From Mytilus edulis (lineage: Eukaryota > Mollusca > Bivalvia > Mytilida > Mytilidae): a stretch of 64,000 bases of DNA. Shown here piece by piece: positions 1-11,900 of this stretch (its first letter is position 1; every line of letters begins with the position of its first letter). The translations under genes were made by a program, and so were the position numbers. The stretch spans positions 65,341,674 to 65,405,673 of the forward strand of contig NC_092350.1 of assembly GCF_963676685.1 (NCBI RefSeq), read 5' to 3'. Under the pieces are notes generated by a model. The model was not told the origin of the DNA and did not search any database. It saw nothing but the letters and a program-made list of their open reading frames with translations.

Positions 1-1010
1 CAAGTACATTTTTAGATTCAGCATATCAAAGAACCCCAAGTAATTCATTTTTTGTTAAAATCAAACTAAGTTTAATTTTGGACCCTTTGGACCTTAATGT
101 AGATCAATTTAAAAACGGGACCAAAAATTAAGAATCTACATACACAGTTAGATTCAGCATATCAAAGAACCCCAAGTATACAATTTTTGATGAAATCAAA
201 CAAAGTTTAATTTTGGACCCTTTGGGCCCCTTATTCCTAAACTGTTGGGACCAAAACTCCCTAAATCTATCCCAACCTTCCTTTTATGGTCATAAACCTT
301 GTGTTTAAATTTCATAGATTTCTATTTACTTATACTAAAGTTATGGTGTGAAAACCCCCAAAAATGCTTATTTTGGCCCCTTTTTGGCCCCTAATTCCTA
401 AACTGTTGGGATCTTAACTCCCAAAATCAATCCCAACCTTCCTTTTGTGTTAATAAACCTTGTGTGTAAATTTCATTGATTTCTATTGACTTATACTAAA
501 GTTATTGTGCGAAAACCAAGAATAATGCTTATTTGGGCCCATTTTTGGCCCCTTATTCCTAAACAGTTGGAACCAAAACTCCCAAAATCAATCCCAACCT
601 TCCTTTTGTGGTCATAAACCTTGTGTCAAAATTTCATAGATTTTTATTTTCTTAAACTAAAGTTATAGTGCGAAAAACAAGAAAATGCTTATTTGGGCCT
701 TTTTTGGCCCCTAATTCCTAAACTGTTTGGACCAAAACTTCCAAAATCAATCCCAACCTTCCTTTTGTGGTCATAAACCTTGTGTCAAAATTTCATAGAT
801 TTTTATTTACTTAAACTAAAGTTATAGTGTGAAAACCAAGAAAATGCTTATTTGGGCCCTTGTTGGCCCCTAATTCCTAAACTGTTGGGACCAAAACTTC
901 CAAAATCAATCCCAACCTTCCTTTTGTGGTCATAAACCTTGTGTTTAAATTTCATAGATTTCTATTTACTTAAACTAAAGTTATAGTGGGAAAACCAAAA
1001 GTATTCGGAC
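1..1010 (+). repeat. Tandem array, about 160-bp unit, bivalve dispersed family
   Basis: About five to six diverged units with a period near 160 bp; the phrase 'tgcttatttgggcc' recurs near 526, 687 and 846. Each unit carries 'cctaaactgttgggacc' and 'cataaaccttgtgt'-like blocks. The array ends in a 'ggacgacgacgact' tail near 1003-1020, a typical end for this kind of mussel repeat. A related copy lies at 26640-27210. It sits in the last visible intron of GTPBP6. No coding signal. Confidence 0.8.
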
Positions 1011-1149
1011 GACGACGACTACACTGGCGCCAACGTGATACCAATATACAACATAAAAATTGGCAAATATTTCTGAATTTACAGAATATCATTTGCTATA
1101 CAATCCTTCAAGGAGAACATTGCTAGTACATTTGTCTTCTGTTACTTAC

Positions 1150-4100
1150 CTGTAGTAAAGCCTTTCTGATTTGTAATGGAGTTTTAGCACCACGACCATG
1201 AGCTGACTTGGCAAGACCACTCTGAATTTGACGTGGATTGGCTGCATTAAGTTCTTCTAACCTATCTCTGCAGTAAAGATACAAAATAGTGTTTGAACAT
1301 TTATAACCGATGATGGTCATATCTAAGGGTTTCATTTATCAATAAAAAAAAAATCAAAATAAGCAAAAAAAAAAAGACTATTACAGCATGTACAACTATT
1401 AATCTAGAAAACAAAATGTTTAACTTAATCCTTTCACTAGACTGAAACAATCTGTATTTGAATAGGCTGATCCATGCACATTTCTGTCATATTTGGCTCT
1501 CAATTTTATCACACTAACCATTGTAAATTAATGATAGTCAAGGCCTATGAATTTTCAAGTAAGCAATGTTCATTATGTTTCTTTGTCTTGGAGGTGGTTG
1601 AAAGTGCAGGCAGGTTAAAATAAATAAAGAAGTTAGTTACCTTATTACTGGAATTTCAGCAAGTGCCACTTGGAGCTTTGCCACATTTGATAAAGCATGT
1701 TGTTTGAAAATTTGTATCACTATAGAGTATCTGAAATAAATTATGTTGATTGATTGATTCTTGGTTTTTAACACCACCTTCAAAATCTGGCAAAAACAGA
1801 AATTACAAATATAAATAAGCCTTCCAATGAAATATCGTGCAGTTGTATGTTGGTTCCATTGGGTGTCTTTCACTAATGGTCTTTTGGAAAAAATTTCACC
1901 AGCCTATAAATTCAACATGCCGTACAGAGATAATCATTTATGTGAAATTGTACATCAATATAAGCATAGTTACTTTGATTGGGCTTCAATATATATAGGT
2001 AACAAGTGATTACAAAATATGTCAGAATAAAAAAAAGATATAAACTACGAAACTAAAAATTATATAAGGGCTGTTCCAGAATTAAACCTTTAAACCTAGG
2101 GTTGAAAGGGGGGGGGGGACATTTTTTTTTAGCCTAACCACCCAAAAAACAAGCTTCATTTTTTTTTTTTATTTACGATACTTACAAAACTTGTATGAAA
2201 ATGCAGCAACCAGCAGAATATTAATTTAATAGCATATTATCCGGGATCCCCCCCACCATAATCAATTTTGGAACAGCCATAAACTTTCCTGCCCTTTACC
2301 TATCAAATACAGGTAGCTGCCAATGTGCCTGGAAATTCATAATCTGTGCCTTGTTTAGACGACTCACATTAAGGAACACAGCAGAGATGTTCTTCTTGTT
2401 TGGAATTTTAAGACACATTTCTTTAAAAACATTTGCACCAAACATGTTTGCAGTTGTTAGGGTGCCAATGTTGACTTTTACTATTTTCTGAAAAACATAT
2501 TTATGATAATAAAATTGAGAATGGAAATGGGGAATGTATGACAGTTGTTTTCCATTCCTTTGATGTGTTTGAGCATTTGATTTTGCTATTTGATAAAAGA
2601 CTTTCTGTTTTAAAATTTCCTATGAGATCTGTATTTTTTTGTTATTTTACTTTTTCCTTAAATACAAGTCAGGAATAAATGTGTGGATTTATCTTTTTTT
2701 TCTGTGTTTTTTTTTTCAAACTGTTACCTGTTCAGCAACGGTCCATTTATCTAATGTTCTAACTAGTGTACAGGCCTCCTCCATTTCTAACTCAGGTGTT
2801 GTAAGCTGGGGGTTACGTCGATCATATCTAACAGCTGAAATATAGACAAGAAGTATGGACACATCACACTTATATAGATTTTTGTCACTTTCCCTTCTCG
2901 CCCTTCTCATCTCAGACAGCTCACTTCAAGCCAATAAGAACTAACTTCATTTTTGTTAAATATTGTCAATTTTTGTTCCAGTAATCAAAAGCTGGGGTGA
3001 TTTTTCCAATATTAATTCCGTGAGGATCACAAAATAAAAACTTGCATTCTGAATAATGATATATGTATATATACGTGTATGCAGCTTTACCTGTAATTGC
3101 AATAATATTAATCATTCTCATACATTTGTCTGTCACATCAAAATGGGAATAATAAATGCAGACAATCATCTCTGAATTTAAATATAAAAAAGAAGATGTG
3201 GTATGATTGCCAATGAGACAACTGTCCACAAGAGACCAAAATGACACAGAAATTAACAACTATAGGTCACTGTACATTCTTCAACAATGAGCAAAGCCCA
3301 TACCGTATAGTCAGCTATAAAAGGCCCAGATAAGACAATGTAAAACAATTCAAACGAGAAAACTAACAGCCTTATTTATATAAAAACTAGAGGCTCTAAA
3401 GAGCCGGACAGATGGACAGACAGACGGACGGACACTGGACATTTGTATACCATAAAACTCCCGTCAAAATTTTGACAGGCGTATAAAAATTGAGTATGAA
3501 GGGCAATAACTCCTTAGGGGGTCAATTGACCATTTTTGTCATGTTGACTTATTTTTAGGTCTTACTTTGCTGTACATTATTGCTGTTTACAGTTTATCTC
3601 TATCTATAATAATATTTAACATTATAACCAAAAACAGCAAAATTTCCTTAAAATTACCAATTAAAGGGCAGCAACCCAACAACGGGTTGTCTGATTCATC
3701 TGAAAATTTCAGGGCAGATAGATCTTGACCTGATAAACAATTTTACCCCTGTCAGATTTGCTCTAAATGCTTTAGTTTTTGAGTTATAAGCCAAAAACTG
3801 CATTTTACCCCTATGTTCTATTTTTAGCCATGGCGGCCATCTTGGTTGGTTGGCTGGGTCACCAGACACATTTTTCAAACTAGATACCCCAATGATGATT
3901 GTGGCCAAGTTTGGTTAAATTTAGGCTAGTAGTTTCAGAGGAGAAGATTTTTGTAAAAGTTAACAATGACGGACGACGACGACGACGGACAACAAGTGAT
4001 GAGAAAAGCTCACTTGGCCCTTCGGGCCAGATGAGCTAAAAATGAACAAAAAACAAATATGTAACACATAAACAAACGACAACCACTGAATTACAGGCTC

Positions 4101-5272
4101 CAGACTTGGGACAGGCACATACATAAAGTATATTAAAAAGATCATGCAAAAACTAGCCAGATTTGCCATCTAGCTAAAACAATGTTAAAAGTCCTTTTAG
4201 AAGACTTAAGTTGGTACCTAACACTACAGGGAGATAACTCTGTAAAAATCAGCTAAATGTTTTTATCACGTTGTTTTCTTAAGGAAATATAAAGCTTCTC
4301 AATGATCAAAATAAGTGTTTGTCAAACTGCTATATACATGATATAACCAACAAAATTTTTCTGACAAAGTGGCTGGTTTGAATTTATGGAAATTTTTATA
4401 TTTTTGTCAAAGGTTCAAAGTAAATATTTTGTCAAAACTTTATGAAAATTAAATAAGCCAAATTAATATTAGTCAAGGTGTTAGGTACCACCTTAAACTC
4501 TTTGGTAAATTCAAACCTGGATGAATAACAAAGAGGCTGTGACCGTTGTTAGAATGTTTGTGATATTCTTGTACAAATTCTTTATACTCTGGGTCGTCTA
4601 TAACATTTTCATCTGTAAAATAAAAATAAAAGATATATGTAGTTAATAGAGTAGACAAGTATTTCATGGAGAAACAAATAAATGATATTAATAATGGCTA
4701 GTTTTTTTGTAATGTATTTGAATCATGTTAATGTTAAGTTTTTTTTAATTATGTTGTTGATTGCAGATTATATTAATTCACCACTTAAAAAGCACTTTTT
4801 TTAATCAAGGCAATTCAAACATTAAAAAGCTTTTTTGTTGGTTTGCTTTCTCATTGATATAACCAACATGTATAATCATTTTTAACAATGTTTAAAATTT
4901 GTTATTAAAATTTATCCCTATTTTTGACATCATGATCAAATGTTCATACAAAATGATATCATAAAAACACTGCATATGCCATTTATGCTGATAAATCATG
5001 TAAATAAATTCTTCTCATAAATATTGGTTACCTTCATTTGAAGAATCGTCATTCTGACATAGCAGAGCAGATGTGTGAAAATTTCCTGGTGCACCATATT
5101 TTGATCCATCTAAATATAAAAGACTTGTTTTTCTTATCAGAGATTTCTTTGTGATCTCTGATCTTCCATATGTATAGAGCTGGCTTTGGTGGCTTAGTTT
5201 TCTAATTGTTGACTGTAGATGCACACACTTAGTACACACATGTTTCGTCTTATTAACGGCTGACAGAAACAT
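1150..5272 (-). CDS. GTPBP6: GTPBP6, mitochondrial HflX-family GTPase, 5' part (six exons; 3' end outside window)
   Basis: Coding exons on the minus strand: 5272-5032, 4612-4517, 2834-2728, 2487-2300, 1730-1641 and 1267-1150. All have GT/AG borders and compatible phases, giving 280 codons. Exon 1 starts MFLSAVNKTKHVC and is basic and Ser/Thr-rich, as expected of a mitochondrial leader. The HflX N-terminal region follows: a 'HPAVRYDRRNPQLTTPE' segment (about residues 111-127), a 'FLNVSRLNKAQ' segment, then 'WQLPVFDRYSIVIQIF' and 'AKLQVALAEIPVIR', the most family-typical part (about 203-241). The visible part ends in the coiled segment after it; the G1-G5 GTPase motifs must lie left of base 1. 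In vertebrates GTPBP6 acts on mitochondrial ribosomes (family knowledge). An acceptor-like 'atatatttcag' 11 bases before the ATG suggests an upstream non-coding exon. The family call is strong; exact splice points are by eye. Confidence 0.88.
3186..4170 (+). repeat. Family-A dispersed repeat, split by another repeat
   Basis: The 'aagaagatgtggtatgattg' family runs from 3186 to about 3385 and resumes at about 4037 ('aaaaatgaacaaaaaac') to 4167. An uninterrupted copy at 16145-16565 shows the two pieces are contiguous in the family. It lies in GTPBP6 intron 2. Confidence 0.75.
3386..4036 (+). repeat. 'gcggccatcttggttgg' bivalve repeat inserted in a family-A repeat
   Basis: This unit runs from 'ctagaggctctaaagagcc' to 'cttcgggccagatgagct'. 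It includes 'gggcaataactccttag', 'ccatggcggccatcttgg' and a gacgacgac run before the end. Two longer tandem copies lie at 23085-24355. Runs of A on both sides suggest a short duplicated target. Function unknown. Confidence 0.7.
4205..4496 (-). mobile_element. Small inverted-terminal-repeat element (MITE), copy 1
   Basis: The ends are near-palindromic: 'cttaagttggtacctaacac' at the left and 'ttaggtaccaccttaa' at the right. The interior matches, in the opposite orientation, the element at 14825-15103 ('gagttatctccctgta', 'gatcattgagaagctt'). Non-coding and about 290 bp. Confidence 0.7.
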
Positions 5273-5304
5273 TCAACTTCTTTCTGAAATATATGGAAGT
5301 GTAC

Positions 5305-6665
5305 AGTACAGAAAAGAGGGGGGTAGGAGGGGTCCTGATCTCGAAATTCCCAGGCTTAAAAACATGAAATCCTGAGGTCCCAAAATTAAAAAAAAATCAA
5401 ATCCTGACTTTACGAAATTCGAAAAAGAAATCCGGGATCCCAAAAGGGTCAATCCTGAAATTCTGCATTGTTCTGAACTAAAAAACACCCAATCCCGCAG
5501 GGGTTAAAAAATTTTGTTACAGCTAGCTACCCCAGGACTTATTGGCAGCAGGATTTTACTAGCCCTGTTGGAAGAACTGCTAGTCCATCAAAACTGACCT
5601 GCTAGCCCTAGTATGCCTTAAAAATTAAGAGTTTGCTGCATAATACAAAGTAGGTGCCCTTTGTTTTGAAGGAGACATTATACACTGTATTCAATATTTT
5701 TTGTTGATCTGTTATTATTCTTTTGGTGCTTAACCTAACTAAGATGTTCCCACATTCAAAGCAGACTTTTTATTGACGTGTTTGGGGCAACTAACGGCAA
5801 TATTCACAGAGCATTGTCTGTTTTTTTTTCATCAGCAACAGCCAACCTTGCCAGGGTAATCATTGTGTCCCAGTTCTGCCAACTTTTCAGGAAGTGAATG
5901 CGTGATTTGTTGGCCAAATTGTTAAGATCAAAGAGAAAAAACAATAGATCAAAGGAAAATGCCACCAAATAAGCATGAACATGTGTGAGTCTCGCGCTAA
6001 AGACTTGACAGCCCTGCTGCTGTCCTGGACACTATTATTTTTTTCACGGTTTTTCCCTGTTGTATTTAGCATTTTTGGGGGATGAATTTTCAGCCTCCTT
6101 ACTCCATTCATCTACCGTTTTTCGTTTTGAAACTGACAAAGTTCCTGGGGTTCCCGTACTAAAATACTAAGAAATATTTTGTTGCATAGTTTCCTGCTCA
6201 AGAGCTGTGCAACAAGACATGTCAATACCAATCAATACATCATACACCCAAATAACGTTAATTGAAAATCTCGGCATGATAAGCAATGTACAATACCTCA
6301 ATCCATGGTATGAGAAATCGATATTTAAAGTACGAGAATCAACACATGATACCAGGCCGCCAAGACATGCCAGAGTTATTTGTTCTATGTTGAAAATATG
6401 TACAACAGGACCTGTACAAACCAGTTCAAATTCTTGGAATCCCGGATGACTTAATTGAATCGAAATGGCTAACATAGAATACTGATAAAGGGATTTTTCA
6501 CTTTCTATTTTGGAAACGTCAAGAATTTTTTGTTACTAGTCTGTCGGGCATATCGGATTACACATTTTAATTGCCCGAGGCGTAAATGATCTAGTCCCGG
6601 GCGTCTGGCTAGTGGATTTTTTAACCCCTGTCCCGACATCCTGAAAAAGGTCCAGCCCCCCTCAT
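5305..6665 (+). repeat. 'aatcccgaggtcccgaaatt' repeat split by a 1.1-kb element
   Basis: A short repeat of 'gatcccgaaatcccgg'-type phrases occurs at 5305-5499 and resumes at about 6629-6665 ('tgtcccgacatcctg'). Intact relatives at 39060-39250 and 39715-39930 show the two parts are normally joined. The interruption at 5500-6628 is listed separately. No gene in this interval. Confidence 0.6.
5500..6628. mobile_element. Non-autonomous DNA element with about 13-bp inverted ends
   Basis: The left end is 'ggggttaaaaaat' and the right end is 'attttttaacccc', an exact inverted match. It interrupts the 'gatcccg' repeat. The interior has short open frames without recognisable domains. It lies between GTPBP6 and XRCC4. 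Confidence 0.5.
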
Positions 6666-8890
6666 AATTAATTCATTTTGGTTAGAATTTATTTTTAATA
6701 GATTGACAACATTTTTTTTTACAACTGCAATCAAACCACATTAAAAAAAATTTTACGAAGTCTTAACAGAATAATTCTCTTTTCGAGTAGCTGAGAATGC
6801 AAACGGCGCGTGTATGTATTCCTCTGAAATTAATCCTGTTTTGTCATGTTTATATATCATGTATAAACATGATGTATATATATTTTTTTTTCTTGTGTAT
6901 AATTCAGAGTTAGGTATGATAATGCATGACATCCATTTTTTTTCACTTGACATCCATTATCACTGAACTAGTATACATATTTGTTTAAAGGCCAGCTGAA
7001 GGACGCCTCTGAATGCGGAAGTTTCTCTCTGCATTGAGGTTGTTGTCTCTTTGACAACTTCCCCATTTCTATTCTCAATTCTATTATTCAAAATTTGTAC
7101 TTCATTATATTCTCTAAAATTGCAAGCCTTGAAATTAAACAAATTGAACAAGTCTAGAGCTAAGACTATATTGTTATGTTATTGAAGGTGTGTAAAAATA
7201 GTTTAAAAGTGAAGTACATTATTACTACAATATTTTTCTTGCAAGATGATTTCACTTTTTTGTTCTTTTAACTTTTTGGTAACTTACAAAAAATGTAGTC
7301 TTTACTTTGGAAAATCCTTAATTGATGTTGTAAAACCTAGAGAAAACCAAATGATGTTTTTTTTTCTAAAATCCAGAATCGAATGTCGGATGTGAACCCG
7401 GAATATCTTATTCACATATATTTCTACCTCATTATTTCATAATTATGATCATATAATTGTATCTTTTTCTTCATTTGACAAATTTACATCGCTTAGATTA
7501 CCGTAATGGTGCAATCATTGAATAGTTAAGAATTGCTCATGAGACTACAGATAAGTAGACTACTCGGAAAACCTCTGTATTTGTCATCTTCCAACATTAG
7601 AATATTTGCTGTGCAACAAAAGTTGTTTAGTCTAGAAATAATAACATTGTGTGCAGATATTTCAATTTCTTACATAGTAAGCTATATTTATAGGTATAAA
7701 TTCATGAGACATTTTCTCAATCATTTGATTTTGATAAATCATGGCAAACATCAGATCTTGTCAAACCAAACACAAAATCAAAACAATCATGCAACATGAC
7801 ATGAAGATGAGCATTATCTAGTCCAAATAATTACAGGTCTTGGAAGGCTATGTTAAATTTTTGCTTTGACGTCCATAGCCCATCTTTTGTTGCCTCCCAA
7901 GGCTGAGATGCATAAACACAGGCACTTGTTTCTATCCATAGAAAGGTCGACTATCCATATAAAGCTTCTATGGATAGAAACAAGTGCCTGTGACTGTGTG
8001 CATATTAAGTATCCTTTACAGAGTCAAGGTAAGGCATCAAAGAAAAAAATATAATAGCCTTTCAAGATGTCATAATTATTTGCACTAAGCATTATCATGA
8101 TTATGTGAGGTACACTATATAGATCAATTGAAAATCAACAGATATTTTATTGCTCAAATTTAATTTAGTTTAAACACTATTTGGAAATTCTCTTGTAACA
8201 ATCAAACTGCATACATCAGCTAGCGACAAATGGGCGTTTGATCACAGGAATCAAATATTCTATCAACATTAAGAATAATAAGGCACTGTTTATTTAGTGG
8301 CTAATCCAGGGGGTGGGTTCTCTTTTGACGATCAATGCATTTGAATGGGGACAAATGGTTGTAACCCCCCTTGCTGGATCCACCTGGCATGTCCACCCCT
8401 GTTTAGTATACTATAGTTGCCGGCAGTGGTTGCCGGGCGAACTTTGAGAATAATAATTGCCCCTATACCTTATTATTGATAGAATTTCTGATTCCTGTTG
8501 TTTTATGTATATAATTGAGGGTCATCATCTGTCAGAGCTCAGACATAAATAATTAATAAATATATATGTAAGTCTAAATTTTGTGCTACATAAATTTGTA
8601 GAAATAAAACCCACAAAATTGGTATTGTCATGATTGTACAAAAATCAAAAAATTTACACAGTAAACAATTAATTTTTCTACATCATCATGATCAAGTATG
8701 CATGTTAGATACCCCTTAACCTGCAATGCTTGAAAATGGTATATGATTTTAAAAAAATGAGGAATGTTTTATATTTAATAATAAGTAAAACTATACCAGC
8801 ATCATGCATGCCATCATGGGATAGTACCCTCAAAGCCATACTTTTAAACATGTTAAATAATGTAATACAATTTAAAATGTTCTTTTACAG
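6665..8890. other. Interval between divergent GTPBP6 and XRCC4; no gene seen
   Basis: AT-rich sequence with no coding exon I can support. The two flanking genes point away from each other, so their promoters and any untranslated first exons should lie between 5273 and 8890. A clean hairpin at 7917-7992 is listed separately. No TATA box or CpG-rich start could be singled out. Confidence 0.4.
7917..7992. repeat. Perfect 27-bp inverted repeat, 22-bp loop
   Basis: The left arm 7917-7943 starts 'cacaggcacttgtttc'. The right arm 7966-7992 is its exact reverse complement, ending 'gaaacaagtgcctgtg'. It lies about 0.9 kb upstream of the XRCC4 start codon. Confidence 0.85.
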
Positions 8891-8905
8891 TAAAACTTGA
8901 CCAGC

Positions 8906-11900
8906 ATGAAATCCTTGGTTAAATTAGATTTGTTGGATGGGAATGGCTGCTTCCTGCAGACAGACTATCAGGATGACGGGAAGTCAGGATTTAAGCTTAC
9001 CTTGATTGATGGCATAGATGTTTGGAAAGGTCAAGGTGAGATATCAACCCTGTTGAACTTGGTATCATAATAGTAATCATGGTAATGCTATACTTAGCCA
9101 GTTACATCCAGTCAGGGGTACTACTTATACAAGTTATTTTTAATTACTTGAAGAAGTAATATTAATATATTTATATAAGTAAATTTGTAGGATACTTATA
9201 AATACAAGTGAATTTTATTTACTTGTATAGGTAAAAAAAAATATTGACTGAGTTATGTCCCTTAGACATTCAGAATCTTTTACTTGTAGAAGTAAAAAAG
9301 TCATCTTATCTTCTTTTATTGAATTCTTACGATTTCTTTGCTCCAATAGAATTTTAAATTATCTGCTCTTTGCAGATGTCTTTACTAATCATTTAAGTGT
9401 AATTTCATGGACAATGAAAATCCCATTTGTCTGTTATCTTCAGAACTCTGCTCATTTACAAGCCCCCAAGGAGCAATTTTTGAAGGCCTTGTGCAAATAC
9501 TTAAGATCTTTGCACAATCAGTTTCTTTGTTGAATTAATGAGATGAAACATTGAACTTTAATTAAAAAAAAATGTGCAAACCTGGGGAAAATCATTAATG
9601 GCATGATTTCACATCTCAAAACTTGAGGACTTTTGTGGGATTGCAAGAAAAATTTACTTATCATGCTTATATACAAGTAAATTTTTGAGAAAATTAAGGG
9701 GAGATTATTCAAACACAATTTATTTACTTATACATCTCTAAGTAAATAAAAATAACTTGTACAAGTAGTACCCCTGACTGACATTATCATGATTATTTGA
9801 ATTATAAAAATATTGCAATGATTTCTGAATTTATCATGTTTATAAATGTTTATAGTATTTTTTTTATTTTTTTTAAACTTTTAGTTTCTGAAGATGATCT
9901 AGATAATCTCAGATTAGCTATCAAGATGGACCTTAATACATTTACAAGACAGACATTACAAGCATTGACAAAATCAGGAGGGAAAGACATTGTTTTTAAT
10001 TACCAAGTCAAACATAAGAAAGATAACAGTTTAGAGTTGATCTGGAAGAAACATGTTCCAGCAGAAGATATTACAGTAAGATAATACATGTATTTATTTA
10101 ATAATAATTTAATTTTGGAAGTAACATGTCTTCTGATTGGCTGACGTTATTTTGTTATCAGCCCATAGACATAATTTAGTCATGTGACCGTGACGTTGTC
10201 AACATTTTTTCATGGTTTTCTACGGTTTAAAATGGAATTTAGAATTAAATTATGAGACATGACTGTAATATTTTTTCTGTCTATTTGAAATAACATAAAA
10301 ATATGGTGCACACTGTTAAATAACCCGCTACACGGGTTATTCAGTGTGCACCAAATTGTTTATGTTATTTCTTCATAGACAGAAAAAATATTACAGTCAT
10401 TCCTTAAATAAAGACTTTTTAACATATAACATGTCTAATACTCATTAATTATCTTACCTTGCTGAACATTTTCAGGAATATGATTGGTTAAAACAACCAT
10501 GTGGGTACAATGTACATTTCATTTTAGGCTAATAGGCGGGTTTATTTCAATGCATATTTAGTAGTGCTGCTATGTCCCTTTATAAAAACACAATGGTAAT
10601 AAGAACAAATCTGAAAAGGTTCAACAGACAAGGAAATTGATGATGAACATAATGAATGATTGAAATGAATTCATAAAACCACGTAAAGTTCACAAAAAAA
10701 CAAAACAAACTACATTTCTATATTTTGACTATTTATTTATTGTGTCTGTTTAGTTAACGCATCAATGTAAATATAACGGAATTTGATGAGACTGTCATCA
10801 AAGTGAGAGGGTTAGTGCTATAAAACCAGGTTTAATCCACCATTTTCTACATTTGAAAATGCCTGTACCAAGTCAGGAATATGACAGTTCTTGTCCATTC
10901 ACTTTTGATGCGTTTTGTTATTTGAAATTGCCATGTGATTATGGACTTTCCAAATTGATTTTCCTCTTAATTCAGTATTTTTGTGATTTTACTTTTTTCT
11001 ATGAAACATTGAAACTAATTATGACATCTGTGAATCTGTATATGTAACAAATCTAGAATAATGAGGTTTTAGTGACTGTCAGGGAACAATGGGGAATGTG
11101 ATGTTTAACCTTGAAACATTATGAACAGTTATGTTATATTGAAAATTTCAACAACAACAAAATAAGAACTTCTAAATAGACTGTCAGGAAATTTAATTAT
11201 GAAAAAAAAATAAGTAAAGGATAGAATGAAAAGTAAATATGACTATTTTGATTTTATTACAATTTAACTTACTATGATCACATGCATGTGTAGTTCCAGT
11301 TAGGCAGAGCTACACTCAAGTCGTCCACATCTGCCACTGATGCCATAAGTTCTGTCCTTAATTATTGTATTGAATGTGCAAAATCACAGCAAGTAGACAT
11401 AGCAACATTACAAACAGATAATGACAGATTATCTCAAGAAAGAGTTAATGCTTTAAAGGTAGGACATTTATTTTTTCATTTTTCAAGAACATTTGGTATT
11501 TGCAAGGTTTGTATCTTTTGGTATTTTCTTTGTACATTTAAAGACTATTTTCTTATGGTGTACATCTTGATGTCTTTTTAATTCATCAAAGAAACTGATT
11601 GAGCAAAGATTTTGTATATTTGGCCTTCAAAAATTTCTCCTTTTGGGCATGTAAATAAGCAGTGTTAAGAAGATAACAGACAAATGGGATTTTCATTTTC
11701 CATGAAATTACACTTAAATGATTAGTAAAGACATCTGCAAAGGGTACACAAGTTAAAATTCTATTAGAGCAAAGCAATCGTAAGAACTCAAGAAAAGAAG
11801 AAAGGATGACTTTTTTTCCTATACTGCAGGCAAGTAAAAAATTCTGAATGTCTAAGGGACATGTAACTAATAAAATTCACTTGTATAAGTATCTTACAAA

